DNA of 64,000 nt, from assembly GCA_007449985.2 (NCBI GenBank), contig VIIQ02000001.1, forward strand, positions 1,049,501 through 1,113,500, in the 5' to 3' direction. Each line of letters opens with the position of its first letter. Position 1 is the first letter of the stretch. This stretch comes from Desmodesmus armatus (taxonomy: Eukaryota > Chlorophyta > Chlorophyceae > Sphaeropleales > Scenedesmaceae). Made by a program: the position numbers and the translations under genes. Positions 13,192-24,267 of the stretch are shown here, piece after piece. The notes below the pieces were generated by a model. That model searched no databases. It worked only from the letters and a program-made list of their open reading frames with translations, and was not told the origin of the DNA.

Positions 13192-15671
13192 TCAGCGCAT
13201 GGGCACACCCTTGCCTGCAATGGCTGCGCTGAGCGCGCTGCACTGACTGCTGCCGCTGCCGCTAGAGCGGCGCCTCATCGGCGGGCACATCGCACCCACT
13301 CCTGCAGGAGACTTGCTGCTGCTGCCATTGCTGCCGAGTTTGCGCCCAAGCCCCATGCCGTTGCGCTCTGCACCCAGGCCCCATGCAGCGGGTCCTGCAG
13401 GAGTGATGGCGTCCTGACTGCTGTCACGGTCAAACCTGGAGATGTCCAGCGTGGGATTGCCGGCCGCACCATGGCCACGGTACCCGCTGAAGAATCCACT
13501 GCCGGTGCCGCGCGCCGCTGCTGCTGGCGGCGGCATGGCTGCTGTGGTGCTGGCGTGGCGGGCGGGCAGACCCACAGCGTCTGGCGAGAACTCCCGGAGC
13601 TGCCCCAGTCCTGTGCGCTCAACAAGCGCTGCTGCAAAGCCATTGCCGCTCATGCCCTGGTCATACCGGGGGTTCACCCGTGTGGCGATGGCCATGCTGC
13701 GTGTGTGGCTGCGCTGCTGCGCGCCCCCAGTCTCGCTGTAGCAGCTGCGCAGAGGAGCCCAGACAACATCACACCCTGGGCTGCTGACAGTACTGCCAAA
13801 GGTGCCCAGGCCCCAAGAGCCAGAGGCCATGAAGCATGACTCGTCGCGGTCCGCTGCAACGTTATCAACCGCCCAGTGGACGGACAGGGGCTCTTTGGGG
13901 TTGACATTGGCGCTGTGCAGCCCGTGCTGAGCTGCTGCTACTGCTGTGTCCTCCTCCTCCTCAACATCAGCACCGATTGGGCTGCAGGTGAGCTTGCGCA
14001 TGACCTGCCTGCTGTACGTATCGTCCTCGAAGTACAGCGGGCTGCGTGCTGAGCGCGGTGTCAATCCTGCAGGACCCTCTGCTGTGTCAGCACCACCCAC
14101 TGCTGTGCGGATAGGCGCCAGGAAGACCTCAGCACGGCTGCTGGGCTGGCCAAGTGCCCGTGCAGGGCTGCTGAGGGGGCTGGTGGTGGCGCTGCTGGTG
14201 CGGGTGCTGCTGCAGCCGTCCTTGCTGCCGGGTGCTGCCACTGGCACGTCGTCTGCGGAGCTGGGGAGCCACTTGCTGAGCATGCAGGAGGGTGTGCGCC
14301 AAGGTGGGCAGCTTGTGGCGGAGTCTGCAAACACCCTCTGCATCTGCAGGAGGATCAGCAAACAGGGACAAGCGGACGACATGTGCGACATGTAAGCAGC
14401 AGCAAAGGTGTGTGAGCAACAGGCACATACCCACAACAACTCCTTCGCAGGTGAAGTGGTGGGTGTAAGTATCAGGATGGTGATGTCAGTTCACTGCTGC
14501 CACTGCCAGTATGCTCAGGGGCCTGAACGTCATCAATAGTCAACTGCGCTTGTGGTGCACAGTGCTAGTAACTCTCAGCTCATCCTCCCAAGAACACCGC
14601 ATGAGTCTTACCTCTGTGCACATGAGCTCCACGATCGGCACCAGCTGCTCGGCAGTGCCCACATACAGGTTGGGTAGGTCCTGCCAGAGTGCGTTGTACT
14701 CTGGGGTGGCGTTGGGCAGCTGGAACTGCTCCTTGAAGCAGGGGTCCACCACAAATAGCTGAGGCATCAGGTCTGAGCTTGCAGAGCCTGCAGATACAGA
14801 CAAGAGCACCACAGTGGTGCGCGCACGTCAGCATGGAGCTGCAACATGTGGTATGCAAGGGGTTGGGTTTCCTTGCAGCGCGTTCGAGTATGCTTGCAGC
14901 TGCGCCTGCACGCTCAAGCCTTCTGGCAACAACACAGCTGCTGCAGCAACTGTTGCTGCCACGCGCAGCAGCTTGCTGGTTCAAACAAGAGTTTGTGGGT
15001 GTGCTGCTGTGCAGTGCCCGCACCTGCGGCTCCGGCCAGCACGAAGGTGTGGCGCAGGGCAACTTGGCCACTGCAGCAGTCCAGCCTGCCAGTGCGCAGC
15101 CACACGTGGTGGCCCCGCAAGGCAAGGAGCTGTGCAAAACGCTCCAGGCTGACCTCGCCAGAGGGACCCAGGGCCAGCATGTGCGCCTGGTGTGCATCGC
15201 CGGTCAGCTGCAATAGACACACAAGAGGGTGGGGTGGGTGCACCAAGACTCAAGATCTAGCTATGGTCCTGCATGCACATTATTGGGGTTCAAAGATGAC
15301 TACAATCTGTACGTTACACACACACTGCATGCTGGCACCACCAGACTGGCCCCCCACGTGGCTGAGGGGGTGGGGGTGGGGAGGTCGGCCATATGGGGCC
15401 GCAAACTCTCCTGTGCATGTCCCCTGTTCCACCAACCACATCATGCGCACAGCAGCACAGGTCGACATCCTATTATGGCCCGGAAAGCCATAATAACTGG
15501 CACCACACACACCTTTGCTTGCTCCTGAGAGCCCTGCTGCCCTGCCAGCCACTCGGCCAAAGCATCACGGGCCGTGAAACCGGGTCCATCAACGTCATCA
15601 AGCTGTACATGATGCAAGAGATGGGCAAAGCAGGAACGCAACAACACGTCAGATGCATCCGATGTGGCCAC
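13192..15671 (-). CDS. PDDEXK_6 (DUF506) family protein
   Basis: A plant and algal family with a PD-(D/E)XK nuclease-like fold whose function is largely unknown. Exons: about 15671-15513, 15207-15024, 14787-14612, 14343-13192; phases fit and the chain gives at least 556 residues. Family signatures are clear: VVDPCFKEQFQLPNATPEY, then LPNLYVGTAEQLVPIVELMC, then, across the next junction, PPWR and MLSKWLP. These match the conserved pattern in which a VD-F-F-A-PT-Y stretch precedes LP-FVGT and a C-terminal PPWR-KW. After this core comes a long Ser/Gly/Ala-rich tail of about 350 residues that looks disordered and is much longer than in land plants. The first exon is unresolved. An upstream frame with an ATG at 15815 runs into a TAG directly before 15671, which would have to be the end of an intron (CTAG acceptor). 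A second good acceptor lies about 50 bp further in. No metal-binding triad was assigned. Confidence 0.8.
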
Positions 15672-15815
15672 CTAGCTGGCACCAGACTCGCCGAGTGCTG
15701 CCTTGTCCAGTGCCATGCCGGGGGCTTGTAGCAGAACCTTTGCTTCCCAATGCTCCTTTCCGCGCACCTCAAGGTCAAAAAGTACAGACTTGGCTCTGCT
15801 GTGCTTGATGGCCAT

Positions 15816-16750
15816 CAACTTGGATGCGCGTCTGGCTGAAAGGGAGGTTGCTTGCGACTGCAAAGCAACACGGATCAAACCCAAACCTCCGCTGTCTGCT
15901 GAGACTAGGAACAAGCAACGCAGAGGGCGTTTCGATTCGAGTATCGAACAAATTGTTAAACAACTTCGCAGGGAGACAGTGTATTTATGTGCGTTCGTCA
16001 AATGTAGGTGTGTGTGGGTGCGTGGATCGACAGTAGCTGTGACACACAGGTCTTGGTATTATGACCTTGGATTCATGAAGCCTGGACAGAATATATGAAA
16101 CACGGTAGTGAGCACGCACAAAGACAGGAAAAAGTTGGTAACAATGTCTTGATTGGAGTTGCAGAAGCCTGGCATGTGACAACGACGTCGGTTGGCCTCT
16201 GCCCGCCCTGTCTGACGGTCTGACCAGGACCCCCAGACTGACCAACCGTTATCGGAATATTTTCATAGGATAACGAGACAAAGCAACATCAGATGCTCTG
16301 GCGAAGCTGCTAAACGAGGCTCACAATGTCGCCTGCAAGAACCTGCAAGGGAGGGACAGGGGCCTCAAGTGACCTGCTGGCCAGGCTGGAGGGATCAAGG
16401 ACAGCACCAACCAGCAATATGGAAAATTTGCATTTATATCAAGAACACAAGGCTGTAGGGGACCAACCACGGTGCAGACCTTGACAACCTTCAGATCCCA
16501 CTCCATTCCACATTTCCCCAACCCCCCAACCTCCCACTCATTTGAACTCAGCTTGCTTAAACATTCAAACATTTCAACAATTCAGCATTTGCAGAGTCCT
16601 GTGGGTGGCAACTTGGCAAGCATACCCTGGTACATGTCCAGAATACCTTGGAGTGGCTCAAACCGCTGCCATCATGACCTTGTCCTGCAGCGCAGGCCCT
16701 GCATCAGCGGCTAGAACGCAGCCTCAGTAGAAACCAGCAACATAGCATCA
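15816..16750. other. Intergenic spacer
   Basis: Holds the presumed 5' region of the PDDEXK_6 gene and the 3' flank of the mTERF-AP2 gene, both read on the minus strand. No separate gene, RNA or repeat was recognised. Confidence 0.5.
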
Positions 16751-19700
16751 TCATACAACCTCCGTAGCGCTGCTGAGTGCACCTCGAGCCGTCCTGAAGT
16801 ACGTTGAAAGCGCCAGCTGCTGCAACACAGGGCTGTCTGCAGCTACAAGCCGTCTCAACTCTTCGTAGTGGGCATCGCCTGCAAGCAGCATGTGGTAGAT
16901 GTGCCAGTGAGTAGTCAGCAAAGCCGCGCCTCCTCATCAGCACTGCAGGTGGCTTCGTCATAAGCAGAGGCTGTAGCAACAGGCAGACACCACATGTGTA
17001 CTGGGGCAACGCTCAGCACTGAACCCCTGTTTTGGATGCGCTTGATTTATGAGCACTCACGCAATCAAGGCCTCCCACAAACATCAACATCAACATCACT
17101 CTTATGGTGTCAGGCCAAAAAGCAAGCAGTTGCAACCAGCAGACATACCAAAGCCATAAACCTTCACCTGCAGTCAGCCAGCGCCCCACACCACCAGACC
17201 CCAGTGCCTCCCTGAGCTGCCCTGCTAGGGCATCCATACCATGCTGACCACACAACCCCTCCAGCACAGCCAACCGCTGCTGCACCCTTCCGGCTGACAG
17301 CAGCAGGACCTCAGGGGTGTGCAGGACTGCGCGCTGCAAGCAAACTACCCCTTCACGCCCGGTGCTGCTGTGCTGACCCCACACCTCGCGGTTCCTGCTG
17401 TTCCAGCTGCCGGAGTTTACCAAGCAGTATCCTGCAGCCTCGCAGCTGGACTGGAAAGCAGGCAGCAGCTCTGCAAGCTTTTTTGTCATGCTGTCCGTTC
17501 TGTATGCCAGCACGGATGGTGCGCGGCGCAGCAGCGTTTGAAGACCTGCATGCGGCAGCTGCAGGATTTCCTGCAGCGCAGTCGCATGGGCCTCCAGGCG
17601 GCCAGGCGAGCACCTCAGCACAGTCGCAGGGTGGTGGCTCGCACCAGCGAGGAAACGCTGCAGCAGCTGCTGCCTGGACAGCCCTGTGAGGCTCGACAGG
17701 GTGTGCAGCCGGCCGTCGGCAGCAGCTGGGGACATGATGAGGAGCTGCTGTCCTGCTGGGGATAGCAGCAGCTGCCTCACAAAGCCCCAGGTGCTGCTGC
17801 TGTCACTGCTGCTCTCCCGCTCCCAGAGGCTACCTACTGCTGTTGAGGATGACTTTGCAGGTTGATCCTGGGCTTCTGGGAGGGTTTGCTGAAGCTCTTC
17901 TGGCTGCTTCTGTCCTGATCTGTGTTGTTTCTGCTCCTTAGCCTGCATGTACTGGGTCATCCCCTGCACTAGGTCGCTACTGTAAATTTGGGCGGGAAAG
18001 TTCAGGGCCCCGCCAGCTTTGGGTCGCCCTCCTGCGCCAAGCAGCGCCAGGTCGTACGCGCATGCTGCTTCTAGCTGCGTGGGAAAGTATATGCTGCTGC
18101 CCGCATATCGCATCTCCCACTTTGCGTGACGTGGACCCCTCACACCCCGAAAGCTGCGCAGCATGCTGTCTGCCGCTTGACCCTGCTGCTCTGCCGCCGC
18201 TGCTGTGGTTGCTGCAGCCGCGGCTCTCACTGCTGCATACATGCTGGCTTTTGCTGTAGCCAAGTCCAAGGCAGGGGTCAGCACGGGCTGGCTGTCTGGG
18301 CGCTGCTGATGCTCAGCACGCTGCATGAGCTCCTGCAATGCCAGCACAGCTGGCAGCCGGCCGTCAGCAGCCTGCAGCCGGGCAAACAGGGGCAGGACCT
18401 GCACATGCGGCAAGGCAGGAGTAGGCGCGGCACCTCATGAGAGTGCTGTCGGCGCAAGGGGAAGAGCTGAAGGGGTGGTTTGGCATCAGTTGGCGCCACA
18501 AGCCAAGCCGGGCCATGTAAAGACAGAGCCCAAACTGACATTATAAAATGGCATGGTGCTTCTGCACCCTTGTTTCAGCTCACTGCTCTGAGAGTTAAAT
18601 TCAGATCGGGGTCTGTGTCTCAAAGCATCCTTCACGCCCCATGGTCAGGCTGACAGTTTTGGTGGTTGGTGTTGCAGGGCTCAAAAGGGCCCAGGCGGTC
18701 ACAGGCCTGCTTCCAACACACTCTCAGAGCACTGCTCTCACTCTCAAAGTTGTTGACACTCCTGGGCTAGAATTTACCATCAAGAAACCATAGGACAAAC
18801 ACTAGATGGACGCCCTGCACCCTACCTGTGGCCACTGGAGCACGAGTAGGCGTGCACGCTGCTGCTCCCGCCCTTCACCATCCAGCAGTTGCCCAAGTGC
18901 ACCGTATAGCCCGGCAAGTTTGCCGGGAGCATACACCAACAGCGACGGCAGCCTCAGCACAAGCCGGTCACCTCCTGGGCTTCAGCCTGCAGCAGCTGCT
19001 GCAGGTGCGCTAGGCGGTCCACTGCAGTCTGGTGCTTCAGACTTGACAGCTGCAGGAAAAGGAGGCAGCAGCACAGCAGGGTGCAGTGGTGACGATACTG
19101 ACTTGATCCGCATGTTAGTTGGCAGGGTGGCCAGATTGGCACTGCTTTTGACAGGACCCGGGGCACCTCCCCGTATTGAGGTCACGCAGCTTGCTAGCTT
19201 ACATAGTGAGCGGTGTGCCGATGCTGAGCTGAGGCGGCCGCCTGGTAGATCCGGCCACACAAGTAGTAGGGTGGCTGAACGCATCTGGTTCAGCAGCCTG
19301 CACAAGTGGCACTTTGTACTAGCATCCAACCGTTGTACTAGCATCACACAAGGCTTCACCTGGGGGCATGCTCGGAAGATACGCTCGATCTCAGGCGCCA
19401 ACTGGTCCTGTGCAACATGACTGCCATCCCCCAGCAGCTGCAGCTGCAACAGCAAGGCCTTCAGCTTCAACGTGGCATGGCTGTGTGCAAACACAAGCCG
19501 CGGAAAGTCCCTCGCAAGCTTCGCCAGCTGCTCTCGCGACAGCCCATACAGGTTTTGCAGCTGTACCGCGCGCGCTGCAAGCTTCTCATGCGGTTGCAGG
19601 AGACACGCATGCGGCTTTTTGGGTGTTGATGCCGCCCGGGACTCTGGTTGCTGCTGTACGGACAGCTGTAGCAGGAGCGGCAGCAGCGGCGCAGTGCTGT

Positions 19701-22700
19701 CGTAGCCCATGATGGCTGCGGCCGTGCGCAGGGAGGCTGCTATGCTGCTGGTAGAGGTGCTGTGCATGATCTTGGAGTGGGAGCACACCTCCAAAAGGTC
19801 CCGTGCTGAGCCACCTGCACAGCACACATCGTGCTTCAATCAATAGATGCGGGACCAGATGCACCCTTACTACAGTACACGAGTTCCAAATGTCAATGAT
19901 GGAACACATCTCAGCAATTTGGATCAAGTTCGGTGTCTGACGCTGCACATCAAGTCCATGCATAGTCCCTAATAGGCGGGGACGCCGCCTAGGCGATCAC
20001 AAGTCCCGCAGCTGCCGGCCCTCCTCAGCGCCCCCTTGTTATTCAAATCACATGGGGGGGGGACCCGCACCGGCTGGCCACACACACTCAGCGCCCCTGA
20101 CCTGGGAACAGCGGCCTCAGAGCCGCCACCTTAGCTTCCAGTGCTTTCGGGGTGTTGTAGCGCACCAGGTTGGGGCGCTTCACCAGCACCTGCTGCAGCT
20201 GACCCTGGGGGATGCCGATGCACCCTGGGAGGTCTGTGAGTAGTGCAGAGAGGTGGGCTAGCTGCTGGGGTGTGCTGGCGAGGCGGGGGTGGCGCAGCAG
20301 CAGCTCCACCGCAGCGTCCTGCAGAAACAGTCACACAGCAGCTGGGAATGGGAGTAGTTTCATGGAAAGATGCGGACATGTAGATGGACATGAACTTGTG
20401 ACAGATGATGCACGGCTGATGTGCAGCGAAAATCATGACCACAAAAAAGCAGAAAGCACGCATGTAGAACTCAGAGGATTTGCTGCATGATGTGTGACTG
20501 CCGTTAACCCGTCACGCAGCCTTGACATGTTGCACCTGATAGCTGGCCTCAAGCCCCCGACATACCCACGATGCACACCTGTGACAAATCAAGCAGCTGT
20601 CCACATCCTTCGCATGCAGCAGCAGCTGCCTCGCACTCGCGTCCAGAAGCATCCCCGTGTAGCGCTGCGCCAGCTGCTGTGCCACCTGTAGCGACGACAC
20701 CGACTGCCGCAGCAGCAGCAGGTGCTGCGCCAAGGACGCTTGAGGGAGGGACAGGGCACGCACAAAGGCGCGGGGCGCGCTGAGCAGCTGTACGGGCGGC
20801 TGCATGGCCAGCACGCTGTGGAAGGTCCTCACGGCCTGAGAGATTGTTCGGCTGACGTCCGCAGGATCTGCAGGACAGGCAGTTCGTGCAGGATGTTTTA
20901 TGGATATTTTAGGATATGGTCATGAGACCATGGCTACATATGGCATGATGTAGCCATGAAAACAGCTGATCGTGACAATGAGCGCTCAGATACTGATCAG
21001 CTGGCCAGCAAGCAATATCTTGAGCCCCTCTGCAACAGCTGCTGCACCCTGCTGATCGTTGTTTTGTGCGCAACCCACCTCTGCTCAGCAGTGCTGCCCT
21101 GAGCTCAGCATCAGGCAGCAGCCGCTTCATGCGTCGGATTTTGGGAACCAGCGCCTCCCAGCTGTACTGCGTCCGGGCCAGGGCGATGATGGGGCGCAGC
21201 AGCGGGGCGGGGTCAAGGTCGGGGAACTGCCTGTTGAGGTCTAAAACCCTGCTGATGGTCTGGAGCATCTGGCGGGTGGGCATGCGGGAGCGGGTGTTGC
21301 TGCCTGACTGCTGCTGCTGCTGCTGCTGCTGCCTTGTGGCCAGCTGTAGGAAGGGACATGGGAGGGGGGGCAGCGGGGAGCGAGGGTGAGGGTAGTGACA
21401 GCACCGGCTGCAGTGAGGGAAGCGACGGCAGCAGCAGAATGGTGGCAGCAGCGACGGCAGCAGCAGGGCGGGGTCCAGGTCGGGGAATTTCCTGTTGAGG
21501 TCTAGTACCTTGCTGATGTTCTGAAGCATCTGGCGGGTGGGCATGCGGGAACGGGTGTCACTGCCTGACTGCTGCTGCTGCTGCTGTTGGTGCCTTGTGG
21601 CCAGCTGTGGGGTGGGACGGGGGGGATTGGCGAGGGGGGTGGGGCGACGGGGCACAAGAGTGAGGGTAGTGACGGCAGCAGCAGCAGTGAGAAAGCAACG
21701 GCAGCACCAAGTTTATGGCAGCAGCGGCGGCAGCGGCAGCATCAGCAGGATCGTGACTGGTGGGCACAGTTTCAGTGCAACACTCATGACAATGGAGCAA
21801 ACACGCACCCGGAACACCCAAACACCTTTCACCGCCACCACCACAACAACAGAAACCACAACACCCATGCAGCTTCGTATCCGTTAGGCGCCCCCACCAA
21901 TTGGTCAATCATGCAGCTCCGCTTCCACCCCCACCCTTCAACTCTCAACACTGCCCTACACCACCTCACCTCTGCCATATCAGCCAGCTGTGCCGCTGCC
22001 TATCGTGGGACATACTCCACACAACACGCTCCCAACCGCACTTGATGCCAAACCCGCTCATCACAAACCCAAAACACCACGCCCTTGCCAACTCCATCAT
22101 CGCACCGCATGCCACCCTCAACCCTGAAACCCACCCCACGTCAGCTCGACTCGACCACACCAGCCATCTGTGCCAGAGCCTGTGGTGCAACATGTTCATA
22201 CCCTGTTGAATGCCCACCCCAACCACTCCATACCCCTATCATTTATCATACCACATGCCACTCTCAAGAGTAGTACAACCAATGCATTTATTATGTATCC
22301 ACTGAGAACAACCTACCCCAAACCCCTCGACTGTCAGAATTACAACTGACCCTACTCCACCTCACCTCTGCCATATCAGCCAGCTGTGCCGCTGCCTTTG
22401 GCGGCACCCACTCCAGCACCTGGCTGAACAGCTGCTCCTCTGTGCCTGTCAGCTGCAACAGCCCTGGGCCCCCCAGCCCCTCCTGATCCTGAGGGCCCCT
22501 ACCTCCCCGCCGTCCTCGCCCTTTGCCACCCTCTGCAGCTGCTGCTCGAGCTGATCCTGCTGCTGGTGGTGGTGGGGATGGTAAGGTTACACCACATGAT
22601 TGGCCTTTTTGAGACGCCTGACTGCTGGGAGTTGGGCCTATCGGCGTGGGGTACGTAGGACTGGGCCTCACAATGCTAGGGGGTAACCCGTCCCTGTGGC

Positions 22701-23325
22701 CTGCTGCTGAGAGCTGTGGTCCTGCTGCGGCTGTTGCTGGTGGGGTGGGTCGCCAATGGGGCGGCCACAGCAGTTGACCAACGACCTGTACTGAACTGCC
22801 AGAAACAGCAGCAGCAGCAGGCTGGACCGCTGCAGCTGCAGCAGCATCCGCAGAAGCCAGGGGCACCCGCCTGCGTCGATGGGGCGACCCCTCAGCTACA
22901 ACAGCAGAGGCTGTGCGTTTTTGCTGCTGGCTGTTGATGCCACTGCTGCTGCTGCTGCCACTGCTGCTGCTGTGGTATGGTCTGCTGCCACTGCTGCTAC
23001 ATTCGTTGAAGGTATTGTCTATGAGACGGACAGTTGAATGCAAACCTTGGACACACCCTGCCTGCCAGAGGGGCCAGTTGGGGGTGTAATTGCTTTTGAT
23101 GCTGGTGCTGGCAGCACTGCTGCTGCTGGAAATGCTGCCAATGCTGCTGCTGCTGCTGAGACGCTGGCTGTGGCGGGCAGCACCAGGGCATGCTTCCGCT
23201 GCTGCATGGTTTGCTACTAGCTGAGTGATGACAGCCAAAGGTGTCGCAACAGCCCGTGAGTTTGTGCATTGCTGCAGCACAGACGGCTTCAGTAGCGCAA
23301 GGGGGCCTACAGCAGCGCAGGACAT
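16751..23325 (-). CDS. mTERF-repeat organelle protein with embedded AP2 domain
   Basis: Exons by phase: 23325-22366, 21343-21079, 20867-20566, 20318-20102, 19814-19360, 19049-18826, 18398-17168, 16932-16751; about 1,278 aa. The start MSCAAVGPLALLKPS opens an Arg/Ser/Ala-rich leader like an organelle transit peptide. mTERF-type repeats (helical, binding organelle nucleic acid) include VLVKRPNLVRYNTPKALEAK (exon 4), LAKLARDFPRLVFAHSHATL (exon 5), RLPSLLVYAPGKL (exon 6) and LLRRAPSVLAYRTDSMTKKL and LHTPEVLLLSAGRVQQRL (exon 7). Exon 7 also encodes an AP2/ERF domain at about residues 890-946 (17985-18152): FRGVRGPRHAKWEMRY, then AACAYDLALLG and ALNFP. The end HIYHMLLAGDAHYEELRRL resembles mTERF C-termini. 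Exon 6 is one base short: the frame changes near 18970-18976 between AHLQQLLQAEAQ and GDRLVLRLPSLL. The exon 3 donor (GTATGT) and the exon 8 acceptor were chosen on phase and are less sure. Confidence 0.8.
17985..18152 (-). other. AP2/ERF DNA-binding domain segment
   Basis: The part of exon 7 of the mTERF gene that encodes the AP2 fold. Visible hallmarks are the RGVR opening of the first strand, a KWEMRY strand, an aromatic-rich third strand (SIYFPT), the amphipathic helix EAACAYDLALL and the closing LNFP. It sits between mTERF-type repeats in one uninterrupted open frame, so the fusion does not depend on a predicted intron. Confidence 0.85.
21480..21613 (-). repeat. Duplicated copy of mTERF exon 2 start
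   Basis: A near copy of the start of exon 2 (21343-21213) lies about 270 bp upstream in the transcript. Both begin after a CAG acceptor with LATR, a Gln run and RMPTRQMLQ, then VLDLNR and FPDLDPA. Copy differences are a few substitutions (Asn/Thr, Lys/Arg). The extra copy then runs into Leu codons without a clear donor, so it is probably not spliced in, although its frame stays open into the true exon. Confidence 0.75.
21961..22012 (-). repeat. Duplicated end of mTERF exon 1 with its donor site
   Basis: About 45 bp around the exon 1 donor (coding for AAQLADMAE, then GTGAGG; original at 22361-22410) recur here inside intron 1. The copy carries a possible acceptor and the same donor, so it could act as a small cryptic exon. 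With the exon 2 duplicate, it shows repeated local copying of exon-intron junctions in this gene. Confidence 0.7.
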
Positions 23326-23778
23326 GTCAAGCCATTTTTGGATCAGTGATCACCGCGAATGGCATGCAAGGCTGTCATGTGGGGTTGGTCACCAGGAAGA
23401 ACAAGTGTGAAAGTGTGATTCAGTGTGCAGCTGTGGAGGGCAGACAAACACACCCACCAGAAGGGCAGCAGGCAACGGGCACAGTGGCTTGAAGACCCAC
23501 GAATCTGGACCTCAGGATGTTGCTGAGCATGTGCTGCAGCAGAACAACAGTGAATACTGACTTAGGTGCTGGGGTGATATCACCTGAGACAAGCAGCTTC
23601 AAGGTTCCTCGTGCTTCTAGTCCAATGGATTGGCCCACACAAGTTGACACACAACTGCCATTACTCAGCATGAGACATTGTGACAGCAATGTGCTTCCAG
23701 GGCTATGCCGTGCTTATAAGTAATCAACTATATTGTATTGTGCAACGCCGAGCTCATTCTGCGCGTTTTGAAGACACC
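23326..23778. promoter_or_regulatory. Shared promoter region between divergent genes
   Basis: The 453 bp between the ATG of the minus-strand mTERF-AP2 gene (23325) and the ATG of the plus-strand twin-CX9C gene (23779). A TATA-like TATAAG is at 23715-23720, 59 bp before the plus-strand ATG. No matching element was seen for the minus strand. Both products look organellar, so shared control is plausible but unproven. Confidence 0.45.
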
Positions 23779-24267
23779 ATGGCAGCAACAGATCACGCAG
23801 CAGATCATGCTCAAGCAGCAGAGGTGGATCCCGAGTGGGAGGAGCGAACACGTCCCGCCCGTGATGCTCCCCGTGTGAAGTCACTGTATCTTCGCAAGGA
23901 CTACACAGCAGCTTGCCCTGCCCAGCATATAGCATACCTCAAGTGCATGAAGGACAGCAAAAGCTGGCTACCCTTTCAAGGCAGCATCTGCCAGGACGAA
24001 TGGAAGGCCCTCGCCGTCTGCAAGAATAGAGCGAAAGCAGCGAACATCCAGCCCACGGAAGGATCTGAAGCAGCAGGAGAGCGGCCGTCCTTCTATGCCC
24101 TGCTGTGGCAGGACTTTCAGAGGGAGCCGTTTGTCATGGCAACCAAGATGGCCTGGCGGGAAAATCTGTCGAAGCTAGGGCTTGGAGATTACTTTGGTGG
24201 CGGCAGCAGCAGCAGTGATGGCCAGAGCACGGGCAGCAGTGAGGCCAGCGGCAGCAGCACGAGTTGA
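23779..24267 (+). CDS. Twin-CX9C (CHCH-type) mitochondrial protein
   Basis: A single-exon gene of 162 aa. Two pairs of cysteines with exactly nine residues between them, Cys46/Cys56 and Cys71/Cys81, form the helix-hairpin-helix signature of small proteins imported into the mitochondrial intermembrane space by the Mia40 oxidative pathway. Members include respiratory-complex subunits and assembly factors. The segments are CPAQHIAYLKC and CQDEWKALAVC. There is no N-terminal presequence, as usual for this class. The C-terminal part has an aromatic-rich stretch (FYALLWQDFQREPF) and a Ser/Gly-rich tail. I cannot assign it to one family such as a complex I subunit or a cytochrome oxidase assembly factor. 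The first ATG after a TATAAG box was chosen as start. It is divergent from the mTERF-AP2 gene. Confidence 0.85.
   Translation: MAATDHAADHAQAAEVDPEWEERTRPARDAPRVKSLYLRKDYTAACPAQHIAYLKCMKDSKSWLPFQGSICQDEWKALAVCKNRAKAANIQPTEGSEAAGERPSFYALLWQDFQREPFVMATKMAWRENLSKLGLGDYFGGGSSSSDGQSTGSSEASGSSTS

Noticed and set aside
15668..15680. Alternative genetic code reading TAG as an amino acid
   Set aside because: Other genes in the window end with TAG (URB1, LicD-like copy 2) and no family requires TAG to be sense. A splice site explains the single case better.
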